Shown piece after piece: positions 1 to 7,934 of a stretch of 64,000 bases of DNA. A program made the translations under genes and the position numbers. The notes under the pieces were generated by a model that was not told the origin of the DNA, searched no databases, and saw only the letters and a program-made list of their open reading frames with translations. This DNA comes from Winogradskyella sp. MH6. Its GTDB lineage: Bacteria; Bacteroidota; Bacteroidia; Flavobacteriales; Flavobacteriaceae. Location: the NCBI RefSeq assembly GCF_022810765.1, contig NZ_CP094494.1, forward strand, positions 248,001 to 312,000, written 5' to 3'. Numbering within the stretch: the first letter of the stretch is position 1; each line of letters begins with the position of its first letter.

Positions 1-465
1 TTTAAGTGCAGAGATAACATTCTTAGCAGGCGATTGTAACAATGTAACAATCTCGCCAAGTAATTCTTCTCTAGACTTAATTTCAACTAATGTGTCTAAT
101 AAATCATCGCCAATGTAAATTGCTTCTTCAATGAAAGCACCTTTTAATAAAGGTTTCTCTGATTTCTTACGAAATTCTTTTATAACCTTTGCAGGAGCAT
201 TTCCTGTTTCAGAATACATTACAGAAGTGTTTCCTTTTAAAGTCGTTGGTAAATCACCGAAATCTTTTTCCGATGCTTCCATAGCTTTCTCTAAAAGTGT
301 ATTCTTTACAACAGCTAACTTAATGTTAGATTTGAAACAAGCTCTTCTTAAATTTGAAGTTGTTGCTGCGTCTAATCCTGAGATATCTGTTAAATAGATA
401 TTAGTATTATCTGCTAATTGAGCAGTCAACTCTTCAATTACTACCGATTTTTCTTCTCTTGTCAT
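1..465 (-). CDS. rplJ: 50S ribosomal protein L10, 3' end outside window
   Basis: L10 forms the base of the ribosomal stalk and carries the L7/L12 dimers. The 155 visible codons begin MTREEKSVVIEELT and continue with the L10 pattern (LTDISGLDAATTSNLRR, then VVKNTLLEKA, then GNTSVMYSE). The family is usually 165-175 residues, so only a short C-terminus and the stop lie beyond base 1. The start is the ATG at 463-465, 19 bases after the rplA stop. It is the last visible gene of the secE-nusG-rplK-rplA-rplJ run; rplL would be expected next. No oddity is seen. Confidence 0.95.
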   Translation of the reverse strand, partial: MTREEKSVVIEELTAQLADNTNIYLTDISGLDAATTSNLRRACFKSNIKLAVVKNTLLEKAMEASEKDFGDLPTTLKGNTSVMYSETGNAPAKVIKEFRKKSEKPLLKGAFIEEAIYIGDDLLDTLVEIKSREELLGEIVTLLQSPAKNVISALK

Positions 466-484
466 AATATTCTAAGTTTAACTA

Positions 485-1174
485 CTATCCTATTTTTGTG
501 TCTATTGAGATACTTGGACTCATAGTACTTGACATGTATATACTCTTCATGTATGTACCTTTAGCTGCAGTTGGTTTTAACTTCATTAAAGTAGTTAACA
601 ATTCGTTTGCGTTACCAACTAATTTATCAGCGCTAAAAGACGCTTTTCCTATTGGAGCATGTACAATACCTGTTTTATCTACTTTAAAGTCAATTTTACC
701 AGCTTTTACTTCGCTAACAGCTTTTCCTATATCCATAGTTACTGTTCCTGTCTTAGGGTTTGGCATAAGACCTCTTGGTCCTAATACTCTACCTAATGGT
801 CCTAACTTACCCATAACGCTTGGCATAGTAACGATAACGTCAACGTCTGTCCAACCGTCTTTAATTTTTTGTAAGTATTCGTCTAATCCAACATAATCAG
901 CACCAGCTTCTTTAGCTTCTGCTTCTTTATCTGGAGTAACTAATGCAAGAACCTTCATATCTTTACCTGTACCATGTGGTAAAGAAACTACACCACGAAC
1001 CATTTGATTGGCTTTACGTGGATCTACACCTAATCTTACTGCTAAATCTACTGAAGCATCAAACTTAGTGTATGTGATTTCTTTTAGTAAAGCTGAAGCT
1101 TCTTCTAAAGAGTAAAGTTTATTTTTATCAACTTTAGCTCTTGCTTCTTTTTGCTTTCTTGTTAATCTTGCCAT
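485..1174 (-). CDS. rplA: 50S ribosomal protein L1
   Basis: L1 binds 23S rRNA in the mobile stalk and in many bacteria represses its own mRNA. The 229-residue protein starts [14 protein letters not shown] and shows the L1 core ([20 protein letters not shown], then [14 protein letters not shown]). A GTG nine codons upstream would extend it, but the added residues are not L1-like and overlap rplK, so the ATG at 1172-1174 is preferred; with it, rplK ends 10 bases upstream. Length is normal for the family. It lies in the L11-L1-L10 operon; a possible L1 binding hairpin is annotated before rplK. Confidence 0.97.
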   Translation of the reverse strand: MARLTRKQKEARAKVDKNKLYSLEEASALLKEITYTKFDASVDLAVRLGVDPRKANQMVRGVVSLPHGTGKDMKVLALVTPDKEAEAKEAGADYVGLDEYLQKIKDGWTDVDVIVTMPSVMGKLGPLGRVLGPRGLMPNPKTGTVTMDIGKAVSEVKAGKIDFKVDKTGIVHAPIGKASFSADKLVGNANELLTTLMKLKPTAAKGTYMKSIYMSSTMSPSISIDTKIG

Positions 1175-1184
1175 TTGTAAAAAT

Positions 1185-1625
1185 TTAGTTTGGAGCTTCA
1201 CCTCCTTTAACAGTGATACCCATCGATCTTGCAGTACCAGCTACCATTTTCATAGCTGATCCGATTTCGAATGCATTTAAATCTTGCATTTTATCTTCTG
1301 CAATTGCTTTAACTTGATCCCAAGTTACTTTTGCTACTTTACGTCGGTTAGGTTCTCCAGATCCTTTCTTTACTTTGGCCGCTTCTAATAATTGTACTGC
1401 AGCTGGTGGTGTTTTAATTACAAATTCAAAAGATTTGTCTTTGTAAACTGATATTACTACTGGTAATACCTTACCTTGTTTATCTTGGGTTCTAGCATTA
1501 AACTGCTTACAGAACTCCATGATATTAACTCCAGCGGCACCTAAAGCGGGTCCAACCGGTGGCGATGGATTCGCAGCACCTCCCCGAACTTGTAACTTAA
1601 CTACTTTGTCTAGTTCTTTTGCCAT
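1185..1625 (-). CDS. rplK: 50S ribosomal protein L11
   Basis: L11 binds the GTPase-associated region of 23S rRNA and takes part in factor binding and the stringent response. All 146 residues are present: an N-terminal proline-rich domain ([20 protein letters not shown], residues ~21-40) and a C-terminal RNA-binding domain ([16 protein letters not shown] near the end). The start is ATG at 1623-1625. It follows nusG by 68 bases, an intergenic stretch holding a hairpin that could be an L1 operator, and precedes rplA. Confidence 0.97.
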   Translation of the reverse strand: MAKELDKVVKLQVRGGAANPSPPVGPALGAAGVNIMEFCKQFNARTQDKQGKVLPVVISVYKDKSFEFVIKTPPAAVQLLEAAKVKKGSGEPNRRKVAKVTWDQVKAIAEDKMQDLNAFEIGSAMKMVAGTARSMGITVKGGEAPN

Positions 1626-1640
1626 TTTTTAAAATTTAGT

Positions 1641-1673
1641 GCGCTTGTCTATGTTGGAAGCTTAGACTAACGC
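1641..1673 (-). promoter_or_regulatory. hairpin in the rplK leader, candidate L1 autoregulatory site
   Basis: Between nusG and rplK the minus-strand RNA can fold into a stem of three outer pairs (1641-1643 with 1671-1673), a small internal loop, and five inner pairs (1647-1651 with 1663-1667) closing an 11-base loop. In E. coli the L1 protein represses L11-L1 translation by binding a stem with an internal loop in the rplK leader. Position and shape agree; I did not align it to a known L1 site, so this is inference. Confidence 0.35.
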
Positions 1674-1693
1674 TATCTTTATTGTAACAATTA

Positions 1694-2239
1694 TTATAAC
1701 TTTTCAACTTGCATATAACTTAACTCTAATGGTGTCTTTCTTCCGAAAATTTTCACCATTACTTCAAGTTTACGCTTTTCTTCAAATATTTTTTCGATAG
1801 TACCATCAAAACCATTGAATGGTCCATCGATAACTTTTACAGTTTCACCTTTTGTAAATGGAATTGCAATATTAGCATCCGCTTCTATTGACAACTCATC
1901 TACCTTACCTAACATTCTGTTAACTTCAGATTGTCTCAATGGCACAGGATCACCTCCTTTTGTTTCACCTAAAAAACCAATAACATTAGTAATTGATTTT
2001 ATAATATGAGGAATCTCACCACTTAAGTTGGCCTGTATCATTATATATCCAGGGAAATAAACTTTCTCTTTGTTTATTTTCTTACCATTACGGATTTGAA
2101 TAACTTTTTCAGTAGGAACTAAAACTTGGTCTACATAGTCTTCTAAACCTAATCTTGCGATTTCGTTCTCTATGTAGGCTTTAATTTTGTTTTCCTGACC
2201 ACTTACAGCTCTAACAACATACCACTTTTTATCTGACAT
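1694..2239 (-). CDS. nusG: transcription termination/antitermination factor NusG
   Basis: NusG binds RNA polymerase through its N-terminal NGN domain and couples it to Rho or the ribosome. The 181-residue protein has the NGN start (WYVVRAVSGQENKIKAYIE), the VPTEKVIQIRNGKK and FPGYIMIQ stretches, and a C-terminal KOW domain from about residue 125 (FTKGETVKVIDGPFNGFDG). The ATG is at 2237-2239, 18 bases after secE, which matches the usual secE-nusG pair. Length and order are normal. Confidence 0.97.
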   Translation of the reverse strand: MSDKKWYVVRAVSGQENKIKAYIENEIARLGLEDYVDQVLVPTEKVIQIRNGKKINKEKVYFPGYIMIQANLSGEIPHIIKSITNVIGFLGETKGGDPVPLRQSEVNRMLGKVDELSIEADANIAIPFTKGETVKVIDGPFNGFDGTIEKIFEEKRKLEVMVKIFGRKTPLELSYMQVEKL

Positions 2240-2257
2240 CTCCCTTGTTGTATTTTG

Positions 2258-2452
2258 TTAGTTTAATAAATCGAAATATGCTCTTACCGCTTTACTAAAA
2301 ACAGTATCCACACCCCAAATAGCTAAAGAAAAAATAATTGAAAATACTGCTACAATCACAGTCAATCTTTGAGCCTCTGGCCAAGGTGTCCAAGACACAT
2401 TGTTTTTTAACTCTTCGAATGATTCCTTTATATATGTTATTAATCCTGCCAT
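2258..2452 (-). CDS. secE: preprotein translocase subunit SecE
   Basis: SecE is the small essential membrane subunit that clamps SecY in the SecYEG channel. The 64-residue single-span form is present: an amphipathic N-terminal helix (YIKESFEELKNNVSWTPWPEAQ) and one hydrophobic helix (residues ~29-50). It sits between tRNA-Trp and nusG, as in most Bacteroidota. The start is ATG at 2450-2452. Confidence 0.94.
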   Translation of the reverse strand: MAGLITYIKESFEELKNNVSWTPWPEAQRLTVIVAVFSIIFSLAIWGVDTVFSKAVRAYFDLLN

Positions 2453-2496
2453 TTGTTTATTATTTAAAGGTTATTTTAACCTGTTATCTAATTTCG

Positions 2497-2569
2497 CACG
2501 GGTTGAGAGACTCGAACTCCCGACACCTGGTTTTGGAGACCAGTGCTCTACCAACTGAGCTAAACCCGT
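2497..2569 (-). tRNA. tRNA-Trp (CCA)
   Basis: A 73-base cloverleaf on the minus strand. The seven-pair acceptor stem joins 2563-2569 to 2498-2504, the T arm carries GTTCGAGTC, and the anticodon loop CTCCAAA gives anticodon CCA. The 3' CCA is not encoded. It lies between tuf and secE, a usual place for this gene in Bacteroidota. Confidence 0.96.
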
Positions 2570-2632
2570 AAACAATAATCAAGGCATCCTGAAATATCAG
2601 GACACCTTAACTAATTTATTTAACTATTTTAT

Positions 2633-3820
2633 TTAGTCTAAAATCTCAGTTACCTGACCAGCACCAACTGTTCTACCACCTTCACGGATAGCGAAACGTA
2701 AACCTACGTTCATTGCAATTGGTTGGATTAACTCAACAGTAATAGTTAAGTTATCACCAGGCATTACCATCTCAACACCATCTGGAAGAGAAATGTTTCC
2801 AGTTACGTCAGTTGTACGTACGTAGAACTGAGGACGGTAGTTATTGTGGAATGGAGTGTGACGTCCACCTTCTTCTTTCTTAAGGATATAAACCTCAGCT
2901 TTGAATTTTTGGTGAGGAGTTACAGAACCAGGCTTAACGATTACCATACCTCTAGAGATTTGAGTTTTCTCAATACCTCTTAATAAGATACCAGCGTTAT
3001 CACCAGCTTCACCTCTATCTAAGATTTGACGGAACATTTCGATACCAGTAATAGTAGAAGTTAATTTCTCAGCACCCATACCGATAATCTCAACAGGATC
3101 ACCTGTGTTAGCTACACCAGTTTCAATACGACCAGTTGCAACAGTACCACGACCTGTAATTGAGAATACATCTTCGATTGGCATTAAGAAAGGCTTATCC
3201 ATATCACGTACTGGCTCTTCGATCCAGTTATCACAAGCTTCCATTAATTCCATTACAGTATCAACCCACTTTTGCTCACCGTTTAACGCACCTAATGCAG
3301 AACCAGCGATTACAGGACCATTATCACCATCGTACTCATAGAAAGATAATAAATCTCTGATTTCCATCTCTACTAATTCTAATAACTCTTCATCATCAAC
3401 CATATCCACTTTGTTCATGAATACAACGATACGAGGAATACCTACCTGACGACCAAGTAAGATATGCTCACGAGTTTGTGGCATAGGACCATCTGTTGCA
3501 GCAACAACTAATATAGCACCATCCATTTGAGCAGCACCAGTAACCATGTTCTTTACGTAATCCGCGTGACCTGGACAGTCAACGTGAGCATAGTGACGAT
3601 TAGCTGTTTGATATTCTACGTGAGATGTATTAATTGTAATACCTCTTTCTTTTTCTTCTGGTGCATTATCGATTTGATCGAATGCTCTTGCTTCAGATAA
3701 ACCTGCATCAGCTAATACTTTAGTAATAGCAGCAGTTAAAGTTGTTTTACCGTGATCTACGTGTCCAATAGTACCTATATTTAAGTGTGGTTTTGAACGA
3801 TCGAAAGTTGCCTTTGCCAT
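2633..3820 (-). CDS. tuf: translation elongation factor Tu
   Basis: EF-Tu delivers aminoacyl-tRNA to the ribosome in a GTP-dependent manner. The 395-residue protein has G1 GHVDHGKT at residues 19-26, the switch and G3 region DCPGHADYV (~81-89), G4 NKVD (~136-139), and the C-terminal beta-barrel domains ending AGQVTEILD. The start is ATG at 3818-3820. Upstream are four tRNA genes read in the same direction, and tRNA-Trp follows. The arrangement implies one transcript from the promoter at 4438-4468. Confidence 0.99.
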   Translation of the reverse strand: MAKATFDRSKPHLNIGTIGHVDHGKTTLTAAITKVLADAGLSEARAFDQIDNAPEEKERGITINTSHVEYQTANRHYAHVDCPGHADYVKNMVTGAAQMDGAILVVAATDGPMPQTREHILLGRQVGIPRIVVFMNKVDMVDDEELLELVEMEIRDLLSFYEYDGDNGPVIAGSALGALNGEQKWVDTVMELMEACDNWIEEPVRDMDKPFLMPIEDVFSITGRGTVATGRIETGVANTGDPVEIIGMGAEKLTSTITGIEMFRQILDRGEAGDNAGILLRGIEKTQISRGMVIVKPGSVTPHQKFKAEVYILKKEEGGRHTPFHNNYRPQFYVRTTDVTGNISLPDGVEMVMPGDNLTITVELIQPIAMNVGLRFAIREGGRTVGAGQVTEILD

Positions 3821-3888
3821 GTTTAATTTATTTAATCTTATTTAATATTAGTGTTCAATTGCTATTCTAAGTTTCTCTTAGAAAAAAG

Positions 3889-3960
3889 AGCCAATGACGA
3901 GATTTGAACTCGTGACCTCTTCCTTACCAAGGAAACGCTCTACCCCTGAGCTACACCGGC
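3889..3960 (-). tRNA. tRNA-Thr (GGT)
   Basis: A 72-base cloverleaf on the minus strand. The acceptor stem joins 3954-3960 to 3890-3896 with G-T wobbles, and the anticodon loop TTGGTAA gives GGT. The 3' CCA is not encoded. It is the last of the four tRNAs before tuf. Confidence 0.96.
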
Positions 3961-3990
3961 GTAAAGTGTTTAACATCTCAACTAAGAGAC

Positions 3991-4006
3991 ACCTGCCTTC
4001 GCAGGT
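3991..4006. repeat. short palindrome in the tRNA-Gly/tRNA-Thr spacer
   Basis: Six perfect pairs (3991-3996 with 4001-4006) around a four-base loop. The core CCTGCCTTCGCAGG equals the core of the palindromes at 24260 and 48490, so this looks like a member of the same interspersed family. On the plus strand it is followed by a run of T. Confidence 0.6.
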
Positions 4007-4014
4007 TTTTTTTG

Positions 4015-4087
4015 AGCGGGAGACCGGGTTCGAACCGGCGACATTCAGCTTGGAAGGCTGACGCTCTACCAACTGAGCTACTCCCGC
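4015..4087 (-). tRNA. tRNA-Gly (TCC)
   Basis: A 73-base cloverleaf on the minus strand with acceptor arms at 4081-4087 and 4016-4022. The anticodon loop CTTCCAA gives TCC. The T loop GGTTCGAACC is intact and CCA is not encoded. Confidence 0.96.
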
Positions 4088-4116
4088 TTTTATAATTAAG
4101 CTTCCTTAATTAATGG

Positions 4117-4130
4117 TTTCAATATTTCAA
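4117..4130. repeat. 14-base direct repeat, copy 1, upstream of tRNA-Gly
   Basis: TTTCAATATTTCAA occurs here and again at 4254-4267, upstream of tRNA-Tyr on the minus strand. Either recombination or duplication among tRNA spacers could explain it. Just beyond it, 4135-4141 and 4148-4154 form a seven-pair hairpin. Confidence 0.5.
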
Positions 4131-4163
4131 AAACAACCAAATTATTTTTTGGTTTAGAAAAAG

Positions 4164-4246
4164 TGGGGAGAGCAGGATTCGAACCTGCGAAGTCGAAAGA
4201 CAACGGAGTTACAGTCCGTCCCATTTGGCCGCTCTGGAATCTCCCC
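4164..4246 (-). tRNA. tRNA-Tyr (GTA)
   Basis: An 83-base class II tRNA on the minus strand with a long variable arm. Acceptor arms GGGGAGA/TCTCCCC lie at 4240-4246 and 4165-4171, and the anticodon loop CTGTAAC gives GTA. CCA is not encoded. Confidence 0.96.
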
Positions 4247-4253
4247 TAATTCA

Positions 4254-4267
4254 TTTCAATATTTCAA
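4254..4267. repeat. 14-base direct repeat, copy 2, upstream of tRNA-Tyr
   Basis: Exact second copy of the 14-base sequence at 4117-4130. The same spacer also has an eight-pair hairpin (4272-4279 with 4291-4298) just after the tRNA-Thr(TGT) gene. Confidence 0.5.
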
Positions 4268-4300
4268 TTTAAAAAACACCTCTTAATTTAGTGTTTTTAG

Positions 4301-4374
4301 AGCCGATGGAGGGACTCGAACCCACGACCTGCTGATTACAAATCAGCTGCTCTAGCCAGCTGAGCTACATCGGC
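4301..4374 (-). tRNA. tRNA-Thr (TGT)
   Basis: A 74-base cloverleaf on the minus strand with acceptor arms GCCGATG/CATCGGC at 4368-4374 and 4302-4308. The anticodon loop TTTGTAA gives TGT. It is the promoter-proximal gene of the tRNA-tuf transcript. Confidence 0.96.
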
Positions 4375-4409
4375 TTTTTAAGTACTTTTTACCAACAATT
4401 TCTTGCTGT

Positions 4410-4435
4410 AAAAAAGCCCGCTATTTCTAACGGAC
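4410..4435 (-). terminator. intrinsic terminator after the hibernation factor gene
   Basis: On the minus strand an eight-pair stem with two G-T wobbles (4428-4435 with 4416-4423) closes a GAAA loop and is followed by six T. It lies 50 bases after the hpf stop and overlaps the likely start site of the tRNA-tuf promoter. Confidence 0.65.
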
Positions 4436-4437
4436 TG

Positions 4438-4468
4438 CAAATGTAGTATTTTATTTTTTTATTCAAAA
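4438..4468 (-). promoter_or_regulatory. Bacteroidota-type promoter of the tRNA-tuf operon
   Basis: On the minus strand TTTTG (4464-4468) and a perfect TAnnTTTG box, TACATTTG (4438-4445), are separated by 18 bases. This fits the known -33/-7 consensus of the phylum. Start would fall near 4431-4434, about 60 bases before tRNA-Thr(TGT). Confidence 0.65.
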
Positions 4469-4484
4469 CATTTTCTGAAAAATT

Positions 4485-4793
4485 TTATGCTTTTATTCGA
4501 GCTCTTAATTTTTCTTTTCGTTTTTTAATTTGTCTCTCTAATGATGCTATGGCTATATCCGCACCTTCTTCAAAGGTTTTGCATTGTTTTTTAACAACAA
4601 AACTATCTCCAGGAACACTCACTTTGGCTTCAAAAACTTTGTTTTCTTTATCGCTAGTATTCTCGACCTTCAAATAAACATCGGACTGAATTATTTTGTC
4701 ATAAAATAAATCTAGTTTATCCATTCTCTTCTGGATGAAATCAATCAACTTTCTGTCAGCTGTGAAATTAACGGATTGGGTGTTTACTTTCAT
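4485..4793 (-). CDS. hpf: ribosome hibernation/modulation factor (HPF/RaiA family)
   Basis: Short-form HPF/RaiA proteins bind the decoding region of 30S subunits in slow growth. The 102 residues show the beta-alpha-beta-beta-beta-alpha pattern of the family: MKVNTQSVNFTADRKLIDFI, an acidic/basic middle, then the second helix TFEEGADIAIASLERQIKKR. The ATG is at 4791-4793. It sits downstream of the Xer recombinase and upstream of the tRNA-tuf operon, a common arrangement in Bacteroidota. No long C-terminal dimerisation domain is present. Confidence 0.88.
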   Translation of the reverse strand: MKVNTQSVNFTADRKLIDFIQKRMDKLDLFYDKIIQSDVYLKVENTSDKENKVFEAKVSVPGDSFVVKKQCKTFEEGADIAIASLERQIKKRKEKLRARIKA

Positions 4794-4868
4794 ACACTAC
4801 TTTTTAAGTTTAACATTTGTATTGAATTCTATAGTTTTCAATACTTACTATAATATTAAGTTTATTTC

Positions 4869-5759
4869 TTAACGTTTATTTCTTGGGTGCGTTTTAGCAT
4901 ACACTTTTTTTAATTCGGATATACTATTGTGTGTATATACTTGTGTTGCTGCTAAACTGGTATGTCCAAGAAGTTCTTTTACTGCATTTAAATCTGCTCC
5001 TTCATTTAATAAATGTGTTGCAAATGAGTGCCTTAATACGTGTGGACTACATTTAGCTTTTGAGGATGCTACACTAAAATACTTATTTATTATTCTATAA
5101 ACAAGCATTTCGTAAATCTTAACACCCTTTTTTGTTAAAAATAAATACTCTTTATCTGTAATTTCGGGTAAACTATTTCTAAAGCCTAAATAGGTGTTTA
5201 AGGATTTTACCATAGAACTAAGCAATGGCATATAACGTTCTTTATTCCTTTTACCAAGCACCTTTATTTGCTTTTTACTTAAATCTACATCAGATAGTTT
5301 CATATTCACTAACTCAATTCTTCTTATGCCTGTAGCATAAAACAACTCTATAATCAGTTTATCTCTTGCGCTTTCAAAATCTATTACTTCTATAGAATCC
5401 TCCAAAACCCGTTTTAGTTCATCTTCAGAAAAAGGTAACTGCACCTTTTTTCCCACTTTTAAGGCTTTGTGTTTTCTTAACGGATTAGTCTCTATTTGTT
5501 GAGCTTTCTGCAAAAACTTATAGTACGAATTAAGTGAAGATACTTTTCTGTTTATAGTCCTATTTGAGACACCACTATTGACCAACTCAACAATCCATTG
5601 CCTGATCTCTGAATAATCAACATTTTCAATTGGTTCTGAATCGTGATTTTCATTTAAAAACTCCTGAAACATTTCCAAGTCTCTAACGTATGCTAATACC
5701 GTATGTTTAGAATAATTCTTCTCTAATGCTAAATATTCTGAAAATGCTTTTAAGCTCAT
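4869..5759 (-). CDS. tyrosine recombinase of the XerC/XerD family
   Basis: Xer recombinases resolve chromosome dimers at dif. The 296-residue protein has the N-terminal SAM-like core-binding domain (residues ~1-85) and a catalytic domain with all expected residues: R146 in TGIRR, K170, H240 and R243 in HVLRH, H266 in LGHTS, and Y275 as nucleophile. The start is the ATG at 5757-5759; an upstream TTG would add 15 residues not typical of the family. Its place beside hpf and tuf is that of a chromosomal Xer gene, not a mobile integrase. Whether it is XerC or XerD cannot be decided from the sequence alone. Confidence 0.9.
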   Translation of the reverse strand: MSLKAFSEYLALEKNYSKHTVLAYVRDLEMFQEFLNENHDSEPIENVDYSEIRQWIVELVNSGVSNRTINRKVSSLNSYYKFLQKAQQIETNPLRKHKALKVGKKVQLPFSEDELKRVLEDSIEVIDFESARDKLIIELFYATGIRRIELVNMKLSDVDLSKKQIKVLGKRNKERYMPLLSSMVKSLNTYLGFRNSLPEITDKEYLFLTKKGVKIYEMLVYRIINKYFSVASSKAKCSPHVLRHSFATHLLNEGADLNAVKELLGHTSLAATQVYTHNSISELKKVYAKTHPRNKR

Positions 5760-5819
5760 ACCTCTTTTTAGATAACTAAAATTACCTTTTTTTGATTGAA
5801 ACAACCACCTAGAAATAAA

Positions 5820-5842
5820 AAATCCTGCTCAAGGCAGGATTT
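5820..5842 (-). terminator. intrinsic terminator of the acyl-CoA dehydrogenase gene
   Basis: Nine perfect pairs (5820-5828 with 5834-5842) around a five-base loop, followed on the minus strand by a T-rich tract. It lies 20 bases after the stop of the gene at 5862. Confidence 0.85.
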
Positions 5843-5861
5843 AAAACACCAAAACAACTCA

Positions 5862-7028
5862 TTATGTTGCTGGTTTATATGACTTTTTATCAATAATAAT
5901 TTTAGAAAGAATTTCCTTTAGAATTTCTGATGTACCTCCTCCAATAGGTCCCAAACGGCTGTCTCTATAAATTCTTGCTAATGGATATTCTTCCATATAA
6001 CCATAACCTCCTAAAAATTGCAGACAGTTATAAGCCACCTCATCTGCCATCTTGGTAGATTTTAACTTAGAGATTGTTGCCTCTTCTACAACATACTCTC
6101 CCTTATCTAAGCGATCTGCAACCATATAATTGTAGTGTTTACATAATTGCATATCTGCATGCATATCTACATATCTATGACGTAAAGCCTGATATTTATC
6201 TAGCGACTTACCGAAGGTTGTTCTTTCAGACATATATTGTAATGTGTACTCTAAAGCATACTCTGCTCTGGCATGAGCATTTATTCCCATAATGAGTCTT
6301 TCTAAAGCAAAATGTTGCATTATGTATGCAAACCCTTTACCTTCTTCTCCCATTAATTGACTGGCTAGCACTTTTACATTATCAAAGGCTATTTCACCAG
6401 TATCTGATGCTCTCCAACCTAACTTATCTAATTTAGTTGCCGAAACACCTTTTGCATCACTATCTACAACAAACATACTAATACCCTTATTACCTAACTC
6501 TGGATTAGTTTTAGCAGCAACAACCATGTAATCACTGTAAACACCATTAGTAATGAAAGTTTTAGATCCATTTAAGATATAATAATCCCCTTCTTTAACA
6601 GCTGTAGTTCTCATACCTGCCACATCGCTACCACCAAATGGCTCTGTAACACACAGGCAACCTATTTTATCACCAGAAATACTATCTGCTAGGTATTTTA
6701 ACTTTATAGCATCATCCCCTTCTTTGTTAAGATGGGTCATTGCCAAATATGCATGAGCCCACATTGCTGCAGCAAAGCCACCTGAGTTGATTCGTTGTAG
6801 TTCTTCTAAAAGGATTACTGTGTAAAACAAATCTAAATCCAATCCACCATATTGTTCTGGGTAGGCTAAACCAAAGTAACCCATATCTCCAAACTTTTTC
6901 CAGATAAAGCGTTCAATAGTACCTGTTTCCTCCCATTTTTCAATATGAGGCACAACCTCTTTTTGTAAAAAATCTCTTAGGCTCTCTCTAAACAAATTGT
7001 GCTCTTCAGTGAAGTATATGTTTGACAT
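5862..7028 (-). CDS. acyl-CoA dehydrogenase
   Basis: FAD-dependent enzyme of the acyl-CoA dehydrogenase family, oxidising an acyl-CoA to its 2,3-enoyl form. The 388 residues cover the N-terminal helical domain, the middle beta domain (CVTEPFGGSDVAGMRTTA, ~125-142) and the C-terminal helical domain with YGYMEEYPLARIYRD, whose Glu near 346-347 is the usual catalytic base position. It is a single-gene unit. A TAnnTTTG box (minus strand, 7053-7060) overlaps the 3' end of the upstream gene. Chain-length preference, or a role in branched amino acid or glutaryl-CoA breakdown, cannot be told. Confidence 0.9.
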   Translation of the reverse strand: MSNIYFTEEHNLFRESLRDFLQKEVVPHIEKWEETGTIERFIWKKFGDMGYFGLAYPEQYGGLDLDLFYTVILLEELQRINSGGFAAAMWAHAYLAMTHLNKEGDDAIKLKYLADSISGDKIGCLCVTEPFGGSDVAGMRTTAVKEGDYYILNGSKTFITNGVYSDYMVVAAKTNPELGNKGISMFVVDSDAKGVSATKLDKLGWRASDTGEIAFDNVKVLASQLMGEEGKGFAYIMQHFALERLIMGINAHARAEYALEYTLQYMSERTTFGKSLDKYQALRHRYVDMHADMQLCKHYNYMVADRLDKGEYVVEEATISKLKSTKMADEVAYNCLQFLGGYGYMEEYPLARIYRDSRLGPIGGGTSEILKEILSKIIIDKKSYKPAT

Positions 7029-7043
7029 AAATTATATTTTTCT

Positions 7044-7916
7044 TTATAATCGCAAATATAATTTAATTATCTCTAATTTTTTGATAGGAAAATCTTCAAT
7101 TTTTGTTAATTCCTCAAAAGATTCAAATCCTTCGCGCAGCGTTCGTTCTTCAATTATATTTTTAGCAACCTCATAATCTATGTACTTAATAAGCACGAGT
7201 TCATCTCTGGTTGCTGTATTGAGATTATAAGTTTTAATTGTCCTTGGAGTTTTTACGGTAAAGCCGTTTTTAATTCTATCAACCACTTCTGGCATAAGGC
7301 CATAAACCTCTGTTAGTTCTACATCTGCTACAAAACCACCATTTTTAGTTCTATACTTTATGATGCGTTCTGAAAGTTTTTCACCAACACCATATACTTT
7401 TTGAAGTTGACTAGCTGTAGCTATATTTAAATCTATTTTTTGATTAAAAGTTTTTGGCTCATTATTATTGGTAAACGAATTATTATAATTACTTGTCTTA
7501 GGTTTAGGATTAGTGACCCATTCTGGAAATTTAAAGTAAGGTGAAATTTTATTCAGCAATGAATCTGACACTTTTGTAACCTCTTGAAATTGCTTTGCAG
7601 AATTAACCCATTGATTAGTTTCTCTAAATTGATGAAGTCTGTCAATTTCTTCGTTAGTCATACCTAGAGTATAACCTTTGTAATCTGTGATGTAATTTGG
7701 ATTGAAAGGATAAATCTTTGGTTTGCTATTTTCAATTTCTATTAAGCGAAGTGAATCTAACTCCTTTCTAAATGTATCTATTTCATTAGTTTCTACAGAA
7801 GAGGCATCATCAGAAAAATCTACGAAAGCATAGATACACTGCATTGCAATGATAATTATGAGCAATAAAAAAATCCCATTCCGTTGTTGATTAGTAAACT
7901 GGAAATGGGATTTCAT
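7044..7916 (-). CDS. membrane-anchored helix-hairpin-helix (ComEA-like) protein
   Basis: A 290-residue protein with one N-terminal hydrophobic span (~13-31) followed by a low-complexity linker and two ComEA-type helix-hairpin-helix units: KIDLNIATASQLQKVYGVGE (~161-180) and YNLNTATRDELVLIKYI (~230-246). Such units bind DNA without sequence preference; ComEA is the periplasmic DNA receptor in competence. Related Bacteroidota proteins are annotated only by domain, so a role in DNA uptake is inference. It lies directly downstream of the AGCS symporter gene (18-base gap) and may share its transcript. Confidence 0.75.
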   Translation of the reverse strand: MKSHFQFTNQQRNGIFLLLIIIIAMQCIYAFVDFSDDASSVETNEIDTFRKELDSLRLIEIENSKPKIYPFNPNYITDYKGYTLGMTNEEIDRLHQFRETNQWVNSAKQFQEVTKVSDSLLNKISPYFKFPEWVTNPKPKTSNYNNSFTNNNEPKTFNQKIDLNIATASQLQKVYGVGEKLSERIIKYRTKNGGFVADVELTEVYGLMPEVVDRIKNGFTVKTPRTIKTYNLNTATRDELVLIKYIDYEVAKNIIEERTLREGFESFEELTKIEDFPIKKLEIIKLYLRL

Positions 7917-7934
7917 ATATTTATAAGTTCTTTT

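Noticed and set aside
498..896. 132-codon open frame antisense to rplA
   Set aside because: It mirrors the codon bias of rplA and shows no protein family features.
3105..3341. Open frames on the plus strand inside tuf (also 3160-3360)
   Set aside because: They are antisense to a highly conserved EF-Tu gene and their translations have no domain character.
3878..4072. 64-codon frame across tRNA-Thr(GGT) and tRNA-Gly
   Set aside because: It is translation through tRNA genes; the tRNA folds fully explain the sequence.
4869..5759. Xer-family gene considered as a phage or island integrase next to tRNA genes
   Set aside because: Neighbours are conserved chromosomal genes, the tRNAs are intact, and no attachment-site duplication or phage genes are seen.
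5760..5861. Looked for rpsU (S21), often near xerC-hpf in Bacteroidota
   Set aside because: The gap holds only the terminator at 5820; no S21-like frame is present here.
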